This document shows positions 54,001 through 62,937 of a stretch of DNA of 64,000 nucleotides, piece after piece; positions within the stretch are counted from its first letter, which is position 1; every line of letters starts with the position of its first letter. The translations under genes were made by a program, and so were the position numbers. The DNA comes from Nocardioides bizhenqiangii (GTDB lineage: Bacteria; Actinomycetota; Actinomycetes; Propionibacteriales; Nocardioidaceae): contig NZ_CP141059.1 in the NCBI RefSeq assembly GCF_034661235.1, forward strand, positions 1,116,001 to 1,180,000. The letters run 5' to 3'. The notes under the pieces are model-generated. The model did not search any database and was not told the DNA's origin. It worked only from the letters and a program-made list of their open reading frames with translations.

Positions 54001-57000
54001 CGCTGTCGGCGACCAACGGCACCGCGACCCTGGACGCCGATGGGGTGACCATCCACTTCACCCCGGACGCCGACCTCAACAACGGCAACGTCGACGGGGA
54101 CGGGTTCACCGTGACCTATCGGGCCACTGACGGCACCGCGGACTCGAACGTGGCCACGCTGAGGATCAGCGTCACCGGTGTCAACGACGCCCCGGTGGCG
54201 GTCGATGACGCCGCGGAGACCGCTGAGGACACCTCGGTGGCGAAGAACGTGATCGCCAACGACACCGATGTGGACAACACCACCGCGCAGCTGTCGGTGA
54301 AGCCGGGCTCGCTGTCGGCGACCAACGGCACCGCGACCCTGGACGCCGATGGGGTGACCATCCACTTCACCCCGGACGCCGACCTCAACAACGGCAACGT
54401 CGACGGGGACGGGTTCACCGTGACCTATCGGGCCACTGACGGCACCGCGGACTCGAACGTGGCCACGCTGAGGATCAGCGTCACCGGTGTCAACGACGCC
54501 CCGGTGGCGGTCGATGACGCCGCGGAGACCGCTGAGGACACCTCGGTGGCGAAGAACGTGATCGCCAACGACACCGATGTGGACAACACCACCGCGCAGC
54601 TGTCGGTGAAGCCGGGCTCGCTGTCGGCGACCAACGGCACCGCGACCCTGGACGCCGATGGGGTGACCATCCACTTCACCCCGGACGCCGACCTCAACAA
54701 CGGCAACGTCGACGGGGACGGGTTCACCGTGACCTATCGGGCCACTGACGGCACCGCGGACTCGAACGTGGCCACGCTGAGGATCAGCGTCACCGGTGTC
54801 AACGACGCCCCGGTGGCGGTCGATGACGCCGCGGAGACCGCTGAGGACACCTCGGTGGCGAAGAACGTGATCGCCAACGACACCGATGTGGACAACACCA
54901 CCGCGCAGCTGTCGGTGAAGCCGGGCTCGCTGTCGGCGACCAACGGCACCGCGACCCTGGACGCCGATGGGGTGACCATCCACTTCACCCCGGACGCCGA
55001 CCTCAACAACGGCAACGTCGACGGGGACGGGTTCACCGTGACCTATCGGGCCACTGACGGCACCGCGGACTCGAACGTGGCCACGCTGAGGATCAGCGTC
55101 ACCGGTGTCAACGACGCCCCGGTGGCGGTCGATGACGCCGCGGAGACCGCTGAGGACACCTCGGTGGCGAAGAACGTGATCGCCAACGACACCGATGTGG
55201 ACAACACCACCGCGCAGCTGTCGGTGAAGCCGGGCTCGCTGTCGGCGACCAACGGCACCGCGACCCTGGACGCCGATGGGGTGACCATCCACTTCACCCC
55301 GGACGCCGACCTCAACAACGGCAACGTCGACGGGGACGGGTTCACCGTGACCTATCGGGCCACTGACGGCACCGCGGACTCGAACGTGGCCACGCTGAGG
55401 ATCAGCGTCACCGGTGTCAACGACGCCCCGGTGGCGGTCGATGACGCCGCGGAGACCGCTGAGGACACCTCGGTGGCGAAGAACGTGATCGCCAACGACA
55501 CCGATGTGGACAACACCACCGCGCAGCTGTCGGTGAAGCCGGGCTCGCTGTCGGCGACCAACGGCACCGCGACCCTGGACGCCGATGGGGTGACCATCCA
55601 CTTCACCCCGGACGCCGACCTCAACAACGGCAACGTCGACGGGGACGGGTTCACCGTGACCTATCGGGCCACTGACGGCACCGCGGACTCGAACGTGGCC
55701 ACGCTGAGGATCAGCGTCACCGGTGTCAACGACGCCCCGGTGGCGGTCGATGACGCCGCGGAGACCGCTGAGGACACCTCGGTGGCGAAGAACGTGATCG
55801 CCAACGACACCGATGTGGACAACACCACCGCGCAGCTGTCGGTGAAGCCGGGCTCGCTGTCGGCGACCAACGGCACCGCGACCCTGGACGCCGATGGGGT
55901 GACCATCCACTTCACCCCGGACGCCGACCTCAACAACGGCAACGTCGACGGGGACGGGTTCACCGTGACCTATCGGGCCACTGACGGCACCGCGGACTCG
56001 AACGTGGCCACGCTGAGGATCAGCGTCACCGGTGTCAACGACGCCCCGGTGGCGGTCGATGACGCCGCGGAGACCGCTGAGGACACCTCGGTGGCGAAGA
56101 ACGTGATCGCCAACGACACCGATGTGGACAACACCACCGCGCAGCTGTCGGTGAAGCCGGGCTCGCTGTCGGCGACCAACGGCACCGCGACCCTGGACGC
56201 CGATGGGGTGACCATCCACTTCACCCCGGACGCCGACCTCAACAACGGCAACGTCGACGGGGACGGGTTCACCGTGACCTATCGGGCCACTGACGGCACC
56301 GCGGACTCGAACGTGGCCACGCTGAGGATCAGCGTCACCGGTGTCAACGACGCCCCGGTGGCGGTCGATGACGCCGCGGAGACCGCTGAGGACACCTCGG
56401 TGGCGAAGAACGTGATCGCCAACGACACCGATGTGGACAACACCACCGCGCAGCTGTCGGTGAAGCCGGGCTCGCTGTCGGCGACCAACGGCACCGCGAC
56501 CCTGGACGCCGATGGGGTGACCATCCACTTCACCCCGGACGCCGACCTCAACAACGGCAACGTCGACGGGGACGGGTTCACCGTGACCTATCGGGCCACT
56601 GACGGCACCGCGGACTCGAACGTGGCCACGCTGAGGATCAGCGTCACCGGTGTCAACGACGCCCCGGTGGCGGTCGATGACGCCGCGGAGACCGCTGAGG
56701 ACACCTCGGTGGCGAAGAACGTGATCGCCAACGACACCGATGTGGACAACACCACCGCGCAGCTGTCGGTGAAGCCGGGCTCGCTGTCGGCGACCAACGG
56801 CACCGCGACCCTGGACGCCGATGGGGTGACCATCCACTTCACCCCGGACGCCGACCTCAACAACGGCAACGTCGACGGGGACGGGTTCACCGTGACCTAT
56901 CGGGCCACTGACGGCACCGCGGACTCGAACGTGGCCACGCTGAGGATCAGCGTCACCGGTGTCAACGACGCCCCGGTGGCGGTCGATGACGCCGCGGAGA

Positions 57001-60000
57001 CCGCTGAGGACACCTCGGTGGCGAAGAACGTGATCGCCAACGACACCGATGTGGACAACACCACCGCGCAGCTGTCGGTGAAGCCGGGCTCGCTGTCGGC
57101 GACCAACGGCACCGCGACCCTGGACGCCGATGGGGTGACCATCCACTTCACCCCGGACGCCGACCTCAACAACGGCAACGTCGACGGGGACGGGTTCACC
57201 GTGACCTATCGGGCCACTGACGGCACCGCGGACTCGAACGTGGCCACGCTGAGGATCAGCGTCACCGGTGTCAACGACGCCCCGGTGGCGGTCGATGACG
57301 CCGCGGAGACCGCTGAGGACACCTCGGTGGCGAAGAACGTGATCGCCAACGACACCGATGTGGACAACACCACCGCGCAGCTGTCGGTGAAGCCGGGCTC
57401 GCTGTCGGCGACCAACGGCACCGCGACCCTGGACGCCGATGGGGTGACCATCCACTTCACCCCGGACGCCGACCTCAACAACGGCAACGTCGACGGGGAC
57501 GGGTTCACCGTGACCTATCGGGCCACTGACGGCACCGCGGACTCGAACGTGGCCACGCTGAGGATCAGCGTCACCGGTGTCAACGACGCCCCGGTGGCGG
57601 TCGATGACGCCGCGGAGACCGCTGAGGACACCTCGGTGGCGAAGAACGTGATCGCCAACGACACCGATGTGGACAACACCACCGCGCAGCTGTCGGTGAA
57701 GCCGGGCTCGCTGTCGGCGACCAACGGCACCGCGACCCTGGACGCCGATGGGGTGACCATCCACTTCACCCCGGACGCCGACCTCAACAACGGCAACGTC
57801 GACGGGGACGGGTTCACCGTGACCTATCGGGCCACTGACGGCACCGCGGACTCGAACGTGGCCACGCTGAGGATCAGCGTCACCGGTGTCAACGACGCCC
57901 CGGTGGCGGTCGATGACGCCGCGGAGACCGCTGAGGACACCTCGGTGGCGAAGAACGTGATCGCCAACGACACCGATGTGGACAACACCACCGCGCAGCT
58001 GTCGGTGAAGCCGGGCTCGCTGTCGGCGACCAACGGCACCGCGACCCTGGACGCCGATGGGGTGACCATCCACTTCACCCCGGACGCCGACCTCAACAAC
58101 GGCAACGTCGACGGGGACGGGTTCACCGTGACCTATCGGGCCACTGACGGCACCGCGGACTCGAACGTGGCCACGCTGAGGATCAGCGTCACCGGTGTCA
58201 ACGACGCCCCGGTGGCGGTCGATGACGCCGCGGAGACCGCTGAGGACACCTCGGTGGCGAAGAACGTGATCGCCAACGACACCGATGTGGACAACACCAC
58301 CGCGCAGCTGTCGGTGAAGCCGGGCTCGCTGTCGGCGACCAACGGCACCGCGACCCTGGACGCCGATGGGGTGACCATCCACTTCACCCCGGACGCCGAC
58401 CTCAACAACGGCAACGTCGACGGGGACGGGTTCACCGTGACCTATCGGGCCACTGACGGCACCGCGGACTCGAACGTGGCCACGCTGAGGATCAGCGTCA
58501 CCGGTGTCAACGACGCCCCGGTGGCGGTCGATGACGCCGCGGAGACCGCTGAGGACACCTCGGTGGCGAAGAACGTGATCGCCAACGACACCGATGTGGA
58601 CAACACCACCGCGCAGCTGTCGGTGAAGCCGGGCTCGCTGTCGGCGACCAACGGCACCGCGACCCTGGACGCCGATGGGGTGACCATCCACTTCACCCCG
58701 GACGCCGACCTCAACAACGGCAACGTCGACGGGGACGGGTTCACCGTGACCTATCGGGCCACTGACGGCACCGCGGACTCGAACGTGGCCACGCTGAGGA
58801 TCAGCGTCACCGGTGTCAACGACGCCCCGGTGGCGGTCGATGACGCCGCGGAGACCGCTGAGGACACCTCGGTGGCGAAGAACGTGATCGCCAACGACAC
58901 CGATGTGGACAACACCACCGCGCAGCTGTCGGTGAAGCCGGGCTCGCTGTCGGCGACCAACGGCACCGCGACCCTGGACGCCGATGGGGTGACCATCCAC
59001 TTCACCCCGGACGCCGACCTCAACAACGGCAACGTCGACGGGGACGGGTTCACCGTGACCTATCGGGCCACTGACGGCACCGCGGACTCGAACGTGGCCA
59101 CGCTGAGGATCAGCGTCACCGGTGTCAACGACGCCCCGGTGGCGGTCGATGACGCCGCGGAGACCGCTGAGGACACCTCGGTGGCGAAGAACGTGATCGC
59201 CAACGACACCGATGTGGACAACACCACCGCGCAGCTGTCGGTGAAGCCGGGCTCGCTGTCGGCGACCAACGGCACCGCGACCCTGGACGCCGATGGGGTG
59301 ACCATCCACTTCACCCCGGACGCCGACCTCAACAACGGCAACGTCGACGGGGACGGGTTCACCGTGACCTATCGGGCCACTGACGGCACCGCGGACTCGA
59401 ACGTGGCCACGCTGAGGATCAGCGTCACCGGCGTCAACGACGCCCCGGTGGCGGTCGATGACGCCGCGGAGACCGCTGAGGACACCTCGGTGGCGAAGAA
59501 CGTGATCGCCAACGACACCGATGTGGACAACACCACCGCGCAGCTGTCGGTGAAGCCGGGCTCGCTGTCGGCGACCAACGGCACCGCGACCCTGGACGCC
59601 GATGGGGTGACCATCCACTTCACCCCGGACGCCGACCTCAACAACGGCAACGTCGACGGGGACGGGTTCACCGTGACCTATCGGGCCACTGACGGCACCG
59701 CGGACTCGAACGTGGCCACGCTGAGGATCAGCGTCACCGGCGTCAACGACGCCCCGGTGGTGACCCTCTCGGCTGGCAACGACCTGACGGTCAGCGAGGG
59801 TACCCAGCACAGCTACGCGTTCTCGGTGACCGATGTCGACAGCACCTCGTTCTCGGTGGTGGCTGTCTCCTGTGGCGCCAACGGCTCCCAGGTCGGCACC
59901 ACGACCACCACGGCCTCCGGTGGCAGCTTCACCTGCCGGTTCCCCGACGGCCCGGCCTCCTCGACCGTCTCGGTGCAGGTCAAGGACTCCGACAACACCA

Positions 60001-62384
60001 ACAGCAACACCGCCACCCAGACGGTGAACGTGACCAACGACGCCCCGGTGGTGACCCTGGCGGCCGGCAACGACCTGACGGTCAGCGAGGGCACCCAGCA
60101 CAGCTACGCGTTCTCGGTGACCGACACCGGTCAGGACACCTTCACGGTGGTGGCTGTCTCCTGTGGCGCCAACGGCTCCCAGGTCGGCACCACGACCACC
60201 ACGGCCTCCGGTGGCAGCTTCACCTGCCGGTTCCCCGACGGCCCGGCCTCCTCGACCGTCTCGGTGCAGGTCAAGGACTCCGACAACACCAACAGCAACA
60301 CCGCCACCCAGACGGTGAACGTGACCAACGACGCCCCGGTGGTGACCCTGGCGGCCGGCAACGACCTGACGGTCAGCGAGGGCACCCAGCACAGCTACGC
60401 GTTCTCGGTGACCGACACCGGTCAGGACACCTTCACGGTGGTGGCTGTCTCCTGTGGCGCCAACGGCTCCCAGGTCGGCACCACGACCACCACGGCCTCC
60501 GGTGGCAGCTTCACCTGCCGGTTCCCCGACGGCCCGGCCTCCTCGACCGTCTCGGTGCAGGTCAAGGACTCCGACAACACCAACAGCAACACCGCCACCC
60601 AGACGGTGAACGTGACCAACGACGCCCCGGTGGTGACCCTGGCGGCCGGCAACGACCTGACGGTCAGCGAGGGCACCCAGCACAGCTACGCGTTCTCGGT
60701 GACCGACACCGGTCAGGACACCTTCACGGTGGTGGCTGTCTCCTGTGGCGCCAACGGCTCCCAGGTCGGCACCACGACCACCACGGCCTCCGGTGGCAGC
60801 TTCACCTGCCGGTTCCCCGACGGCCCGGCCTCCTCGACCGTCTCGGTGCAGGTCAAGGACTCCGACAACACCAACAGCAACACCGCCACCCAGACGGTGA
60901 GCGTGACCAACGGAGCGCCGACGGCGTACGCAGGCGGTCCCTACAGCGGTCCATGGGGCAGTCCGATCACGTTCAACGGGAACGCGACTGACCCGGGTGG
61001 TAGCAACGACACGTTGACGTACGAATGGGACTTCGACTACACCGCTGGCAGCTTCACGACCGATGTGTCGGGTGTGGACTTGAAGACTCCGAGCCACAGC
61101 TACAACTCCCCTGGCACCTACACCGTAGGTCTGCGGGTGTCGGACGAGGACGGGGCAACCAGTTCCGTCTCCACCGCTCAGGTCACCGTTGGGAAGCGCA
61201 CGACGACGCTGGCCTACACCGGTGACACCTCGAAGCAGTACACCGATCGCGCGACTGTTTCTGCGAGCCTGACCGACGCCGGTGACGGGACTGGTCTCGC
61301 CGGCAAGACCATCACGTTCACGATCGGGACGGGTGGGACGGCTCAGACCGTCTCCGCTGTGACCGATGCGAGCGGAGTCGCAAGTGCAAGCATCCAGCTG
61401 AACCAGCAGGCGGTGTCGACGACCGTGACGGCGACGTACGCCGGCGACGCTCGGTACACGGCGAAGTCCGACAGCAAGGGGTTCATTGTCTCGCAGGAGG
61501 ACGCGTCACTCGAGTACACCGGCGACACGATCGGCGCGACCGGCACCAACCTCACACTCGAGGCGACGGTCAAGGACAGCGCGGCTGGCAGCTACGTGGG
61601 CACGGGTGCTGAGCCCGGTGGGACGATCGGCGACATCACCAAGATGTGGATCCGCTTCGATGTCTACTCCCAGACCGCTTGTGGCACCGGGACACCCCTC
61701 GCGTCCAAGTTCGCGCAGGTCGTGGACACGGGCACATCAGGAGACGGAGTTGGCTCCGCGCGTACGACGTACACCTCCAGCTCAGAGGCCTCCTACTGCG
61801 TGGTCGCCAAGCTCGTGGCTTCCGCCAGCGGAGGGGTCAACGCCTGGTACACCGCGCCCAGTGCCCAGCACGCAGTCGTCACCTTCTACAACAACACCGG
61901 TCAGTTCGTGACCGGGGGCGGCTGGATCACGGACCCGAACACCAACCGCGGAAACTTCGGGTTCAATGCGAGGTACCTCAAGAACGGCTCCGCCCAGGGC
62001 CAGATGGTCTACGTATACCGAGACTCCTACTCGGGTCCGTGCACGATCAACGGAGTGGCGCAGACGTGCACCAACGTGCCGGCCACCTACGTGATCAAGA
62101 GCAACTCGATCACGGCCCTCGGGTTCACCGGGACGGCCTATCCCATCAAGGCGAACCTCCGGGGCAAGGCCACGATCCAGGTCAACCGGGCCAGTGACGG
62201 TGCGTCGCTGTGGAGCGAGGGCAACGCCTCGTTCGACGCGACGACCACTGACACCGGCAGGAGCTCGGGGATCGGCAGCGATGAGTACTCGCTCACCGTC
62301 ATGCGCAACGGAGGGACGAGCCCGTTCAAGTACGTGCCGCCGTCGCTCCTGAAGGGTGGCAACGTGGTGATTCACGTCAAGTGA
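51024..62384 (+). CDS. Giant secreted subtilisin-like protease with tandem cadherin-like repeats
   Basis: 3,786 residues from ATG 51024 (GGGGGAG ribosome site); the frame is open 18 codons upstream without a signal. Signal peptide about 1-38 (AAAAQT). An inhibitor-I9-like propeptide (48-110) leads to an S8 peptidase (about 130-390) with Asp152 (AVLDTGVN), His184 (NGHGTAMA), Asn277 (AASGNDGS) and Ser334 (GTSASAA). An SdrD-B-like domain (about 527-640) has DANNNGTLDSGE. A divergent cadherin-like unit (648-746) is followed by 21 identical 103-residue units (747-2909), four 97-residue units (2910-3297), a PKD domain, an Ig-like domain and a post-COAP-1-like end (FVTGGGWITDPNTN). No LPXTG. Likely an adhesin or matrix protein. 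Confidence 0.95.
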   Translation: MTSHHATLSRLSAGVFARVVSLALAGLVVVAGQSAAAAQTLTDPEPRSDYLVSFASGVAPDASASTLASAEAVVSTAIPALRLYGVSLTDAGAQALRADESVTRVEADLVREVQGVPDDPAYGDQWALPQIGWDAAYGSITPSGSATVAVLDTGVNPTDDLAGQLVPGASMLAGVEGTNDPNGHGTAMASIVAAGVDNGTGIAGVGYRGVSVMPVKVLDSDGLGQDSAIVEGVVYAADHGADVILMAFSNPGRSEALQAAADYAWSKGAVLVAASGNDGSTANTFPAGLAKVVGVSATTRDDTLWSGSSSGDGTFLAAPGVDISSGSGSLTGTSASAAIAAGAAALVKANDPSASNGVVVGRLARNADPAGTVSDSGNGRVNLARALEDSSTEAVVPAGVAGDGGPIVGPYVAAALGVTATYSSTTSTITTTITGAAANKRYDITYTPPSASGQPPRVFSCVEPGGSGGNITFSHSYALPSGFASGTWTITVDEYNSGQGCAGTSNRTASVSTTAVVLAPATISGVVFNDANNNGTLDSGEALSGAVLSLFKDSNANGAFDVGSDTAVSTQNSTGTGTWSFGSLGLSTTYFVLRTNPTGYTSSNAVPGTDSNTTTTKVTNDQLKVIVSGNSGASSTSNKFVARITSRAPVAVDDAASTTEDTAAAFNVIGNDTDADGDALTVKAGSISAPAHGTAMLVTSGADAGKILYTPNANYVGPDSFTYRATDGGLDSNVATVSVTVSGVNDAPVAVDDAAETAEDTSVAKNVIANDTDVDNTTAQLSVKPGSLSATNGTATLDADGVTIHFTPDADLNNGNVDGDGFTVTYRATDGTADSNVATLRISVTGVNDAPVAVDDAAETAEDTSVAKNVIANDTDVDNTTAQLSVKPGSLSATNGTATLDADGVTIHFTPDADLNNGNVDGDGFTVTYRATDGTADSNVATLRISVTGVNDAPVAVDDAAETAEDTSVAKNVIANDTDVDNTTAQLSVKPGSLSATNGTATLDADGVTIHFTPDADLNNGNVDGDGFTVTYRATDGTADSNVATLRISVTGVNDAPVAVDDAAETAEDTSVAKNVIANDTDVDNTTAQLSVKPGSLSATNGTATLDADGVTIHFTPDADLNNGNVDGDGFTVTYRATDGTADSNVATLRISVTGVNDAPVAVDDAAETAEDTSVAKNVIANDTDVDNTTAQLSVKPGSLSATNGTATLDADGVTIHFTPDADLNNGNVDGDGFTVTYRATDGTADSNVATLRISVTGVNDAPVAVDDAAETAEDTSVAKNVIANDTDVDNTTAQLSVKPGSLSATNGTATLDADGVTIHFTPDADLNNGNVDGDGFTVTYRATDGTADSNVATLRISVTGVNDAPVAVDDAAETAEDTSVAKNVIANDTDVDNTTAQLSVKPGSLSATNGTATLDADGVTIHFTPDADLNNGNVDGDGFTVTYRATDGTADSNVATLRISVTGVNDAPVAVDDAAETAEDTSVAKNVIANDTDVDNTTAQLSVKPGSLSATNGTATLDADGVTIHFTPDADLNNGNVDGDGFTVTYRATDGTADSNVATLRISVTGVNDAPVAVDDAAETAEDTSVAKNVIANDTDVDNTTAQLSVKPGSLSATNGTATLDADGVTIHFTPDADLNNGNVDGDGFTVTYRATDGTADSNVATLRISVTGVNDAPVAVDDAAETAEDTSVAKNVIANDTDVDNTTAQLSVKPGSLSATNGTATLDADGVTIHFTPDADLNNGNVDGDGFTVTYRATDGTADSNVATLRISVTGVNDAPVAVDDAAETAEDTSVAKNVIANDTDVDNTTAQLSVKPGSLSATNGTATLDADGVTIHFTPDADLNNGNVDGDGFTVTYRATDGTADSNVATLRISVTGVNDAPVAVDDAAETAEDTSVAKNVIANDTDVDNTTAQLSVKPGSLSATNGTATLDADGVTIHFTPDADLNNGNVDGDGFTVTYRATDGTADSNVATLRISVTGVNDAPVAVDDAAETAEDTSVAKNVIANDTDVDNTTAQLSVKPGSLSATNGTATLDADGVTIHFTPDADLNNGNVDGDGFTVTYRATDGTADSNVATLRISVTGVNDAPVAVDDAAETAEDTSVAKNVIANDTDVDNTTAQLSVKPGSLSATNGTATLDADGVTIHFTPDADLNNGNVDGDGFTVTYRATDGTADSNVATLRISVTGVNDAPVAVDDAAETAEDTSVAKNVIANDTDVDNTTAQLSVKPGSLSATNGTATLDADGVTIHFTPDADLNNGNVDGDGFTVTYRATDGTADSNVATLRISVTGVNDAPVAVDDAAETAEDTSVAKNVIANDTDVDNTTAQLSVKPGSLSATNGTATLDADGVTIHFTPDADLNNGNVDGDGFTVTYRATDGTADSNVATLRISVTGVNDAPVAVDDAAETAEDTSVAKNVIANDTDVDNTTAQLSVKPGSLSATNGTATLDADGVTIHFTPDADLNNGNVDGDGFTVTYRATDGTADSNVATLRISVTGVNDAPVAVDDAAETAEDTSVAKNVIANDTDVDNTTAQLSVKPGSLSATNGTATLDADGVTIHFTPDADLNNGNVDGDGFTVTYRATDGTADSNVATLRISVTGVNDAPVAVDDAAETAEDTSVAKNVIANDTDVDNTTAQLSVKPGSLSATNGTATLDADGVTIHFTPDADLNNGNVDGDGFTVTYRATDGTADSNVATLRISVTGVNDAPVAVDDAAETAEDTSVAKNVIANDTDVDNTTAQLSVKPGSLSATNGTATLDADGVTIHFTPDADLNNGNVDGDGFTVTYRATDGTADSNVATLRISVTGVNDAPVAVDDAAETAEDTSVAKNVIANDTDVDNTTAQLSVKPGSLSATNGTATLDADGVTIHFTPDADLNNGNVDGDGFTVTYRATDGTADSNVATLRISVTGVNDAPVVTLSAGNDLTVSEGTQHSYAFSVTDVDSTSFSVVAVSCGANGSQVGTTTTTASGGSFTCRFPDGPASSTVSVQVKDSDNTNSNTATQTVNVTNDAPVVTLAAGNDLTVSEGTQHSYAFSVTDTGQDTFTVVAVSCGANGSQVGTTTTTASGGSFTCRFPDGPASSTVSVQVKDSDNTNSNTATQTVNVTNDAPVVTLAAGNDLTVSEGTQHSYAFSVTDTGQDTFTVVAVSCGANGSQVGTTTTTASGGSFTCRFPDGPASSTVSVQVKDSDNTNSNTATQTVNVTNDAPVVTLAAGNDLTVSEGTQHSYAFSVTDTGQDTFTVVAVSCGANGSQVGTTTTTASGGSFTCRFPDGPASSTVSVQVKDSDNTNSNTATQTVSVTNGAPTAYAGGPYSGPWGSPITFNGNATDPGGSNDTLTYEWDFDYTAGSFTTDVSGVDLKTPSHSYNSPGTYTVGLRVSDEDGATSSVSTAQVTVGKRTTTLAYTGDTSKQYTDRATVSASLTDAGDGTGLAGKTITFTIGTGGTAQTVSAVTDASGVASASIQLNQQAVSTTVTATYAGDARYTAKSDSKGFIVSQEDASLEYTGDTIGATGTNLTLEATVKDSAAGSYVGTGAEPGGTIGDITKMWIRFDVYSQTACGTGTPLASKFAQVVDTGTSGDGVGSARTTYTSSSEASYCVVAKLVASASGGVNAWYTAPSAQHAVVTFYNNTGQFVTGGGWITDPNTNRGNFGFNARYLKNGSAQGQMVYVYRDSYSGPCTINGVAQTCTNVPATYVIKSNSITALGFTGTAYPIKANLRGKATIQVNRASDGASLWSEGNASFDATTTDTGRSSGIGSDEYSLTVMRNGGTSPFKYVPPSLLKGGNVVIHVK
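53262..59750 (+). repeat. Array of 21 near-identical 309-bp units in the giant gene
   Basis: 21 units of exactly 309 bp (103 codons) fill 6,489 bp. Each encodes a unit opening APVAVDDAAETAEDTS and ending LRISVTGVND, a tandem-95/cadherin-like domain. The copies agree base for base as far as I could read, apart from one silent T-to-C change at the end of units 20 and 21. A more diverged relative (52965-53261) precedes the array. Protein-level selection alone would not keep silent sites equal, so recent expansion or gene conversion is implied. Confidence 0.95.
59751..60914 (+). repeat. Array of four 291-bp units in the giant gene
   Basis: Four units of 97 codons beginning APVVTLAAGNDLTVSEG, each with one Cys pair (AVSCGANG...FTCRFPDG) likely to form a disulfide. 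Units 2-4 are nearly identical; unit 1 differs in the TDVDSTSFSV segment, and the last unit ends VSVTNG. A second, independent repeat family inside one gene. Confidence 0.93.
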
Positions 62385-62546
62385 GCCACTGTCACCCTCG
62401 TGTCGCACGGGGCCGTTTCAGTCGTCCTTCGTGTGTCCTCGAGGTCGGAGCGACGGATCCACAAGTAGCGCTGATCAGGGCCGGGACGTCTTGAAACAGG
62501 TCTTCCCAACCAGTAGCGCTCAGGGGCGTTGCAGCGGACGAGCTTG

Positions 62547-62586
62547 AAAAAGCTCTGGGCCCCGGGGGCTCATACTCCCCGGGGCC
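62547..62586 (-). terminator. Terminator of tRNA-Arg (possibly bidirectional)
   Basis: GGCCCCGGGG (62558-62567) and CCCCGGGGCC (62577-62586) form a 10-bp stem. On the minus strand it is followed by CAGAGCTTTTT. It lies 65 bp beyond the tRNA-Arg 3' end and 160 bp after the giant gene. The spacer 62385-62546 contains two copies of CAAGTAGCGCT-like sequence but no gene I can support. Confidence 0.7.
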
Positions 62587-62650
62587 GGTTCATTTCTAAC
62601 CCGACCTCGGGGTCGATCGCGGGAGGCGCGCCGCTGCGCCGTTGTGGCGG

Positions 62651-62723
62651 CGCCCCCGGCAGGAGTCGAACCCGCAACCGTTGGAGTAGAAATCCACTGC
62701 GCTATCCATTGCGCCACGGGGGC
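62651..62723 (-). tRNA. tRNA-Arg (anticodon TCT)
   Basis: 73 nt, minus strand. Acceptor GCCCCCG pairs with CGGGGGC, the T arm has GGTTCGACTCC and the loop TTTCTAC puts TCT at 34-36. The outermost anticodon-stem pair (27-43) is a G-A mismatch, seen in other Arg tRNAs of this type. CCA is not encoded. Confidence 0.92.
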
Positions 62724-62937
62724 TTAGTCGGCGTCGAGTATCCCACCCCGGCACCCGTCCGCGCCGCGCCACCGCCGCGCACGCATCTGCGTCGGACGGA
62801 TGGACAAGGACGCGATCGGCCAAGTACCGGGTATCCCATCCGAGATCGGCGCACCCTCAGATGCGGCCGATTCATCCTCATGGCACCCGGCTGTCGTCTT
62901 AAACTGACCGCGGCTCAGCGTTCCTAGGGAGTTGGCC

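Noticed and set aside
53189..59671. Twenty-one antisense 100-residue ORFs, one per repeat unit
   Set aside because: They are identical shadows created by the array.
52914..61097. Antisense open frame of 2,727 codons opposite the giant gene
   Set aside because: It exists only because each identical 309-bp unit lacks stops in that frame; the translation is Arg/Gly/Val-rich with no domain and no start signal. The plus-strand reading has signal peptide, protease and known domains.
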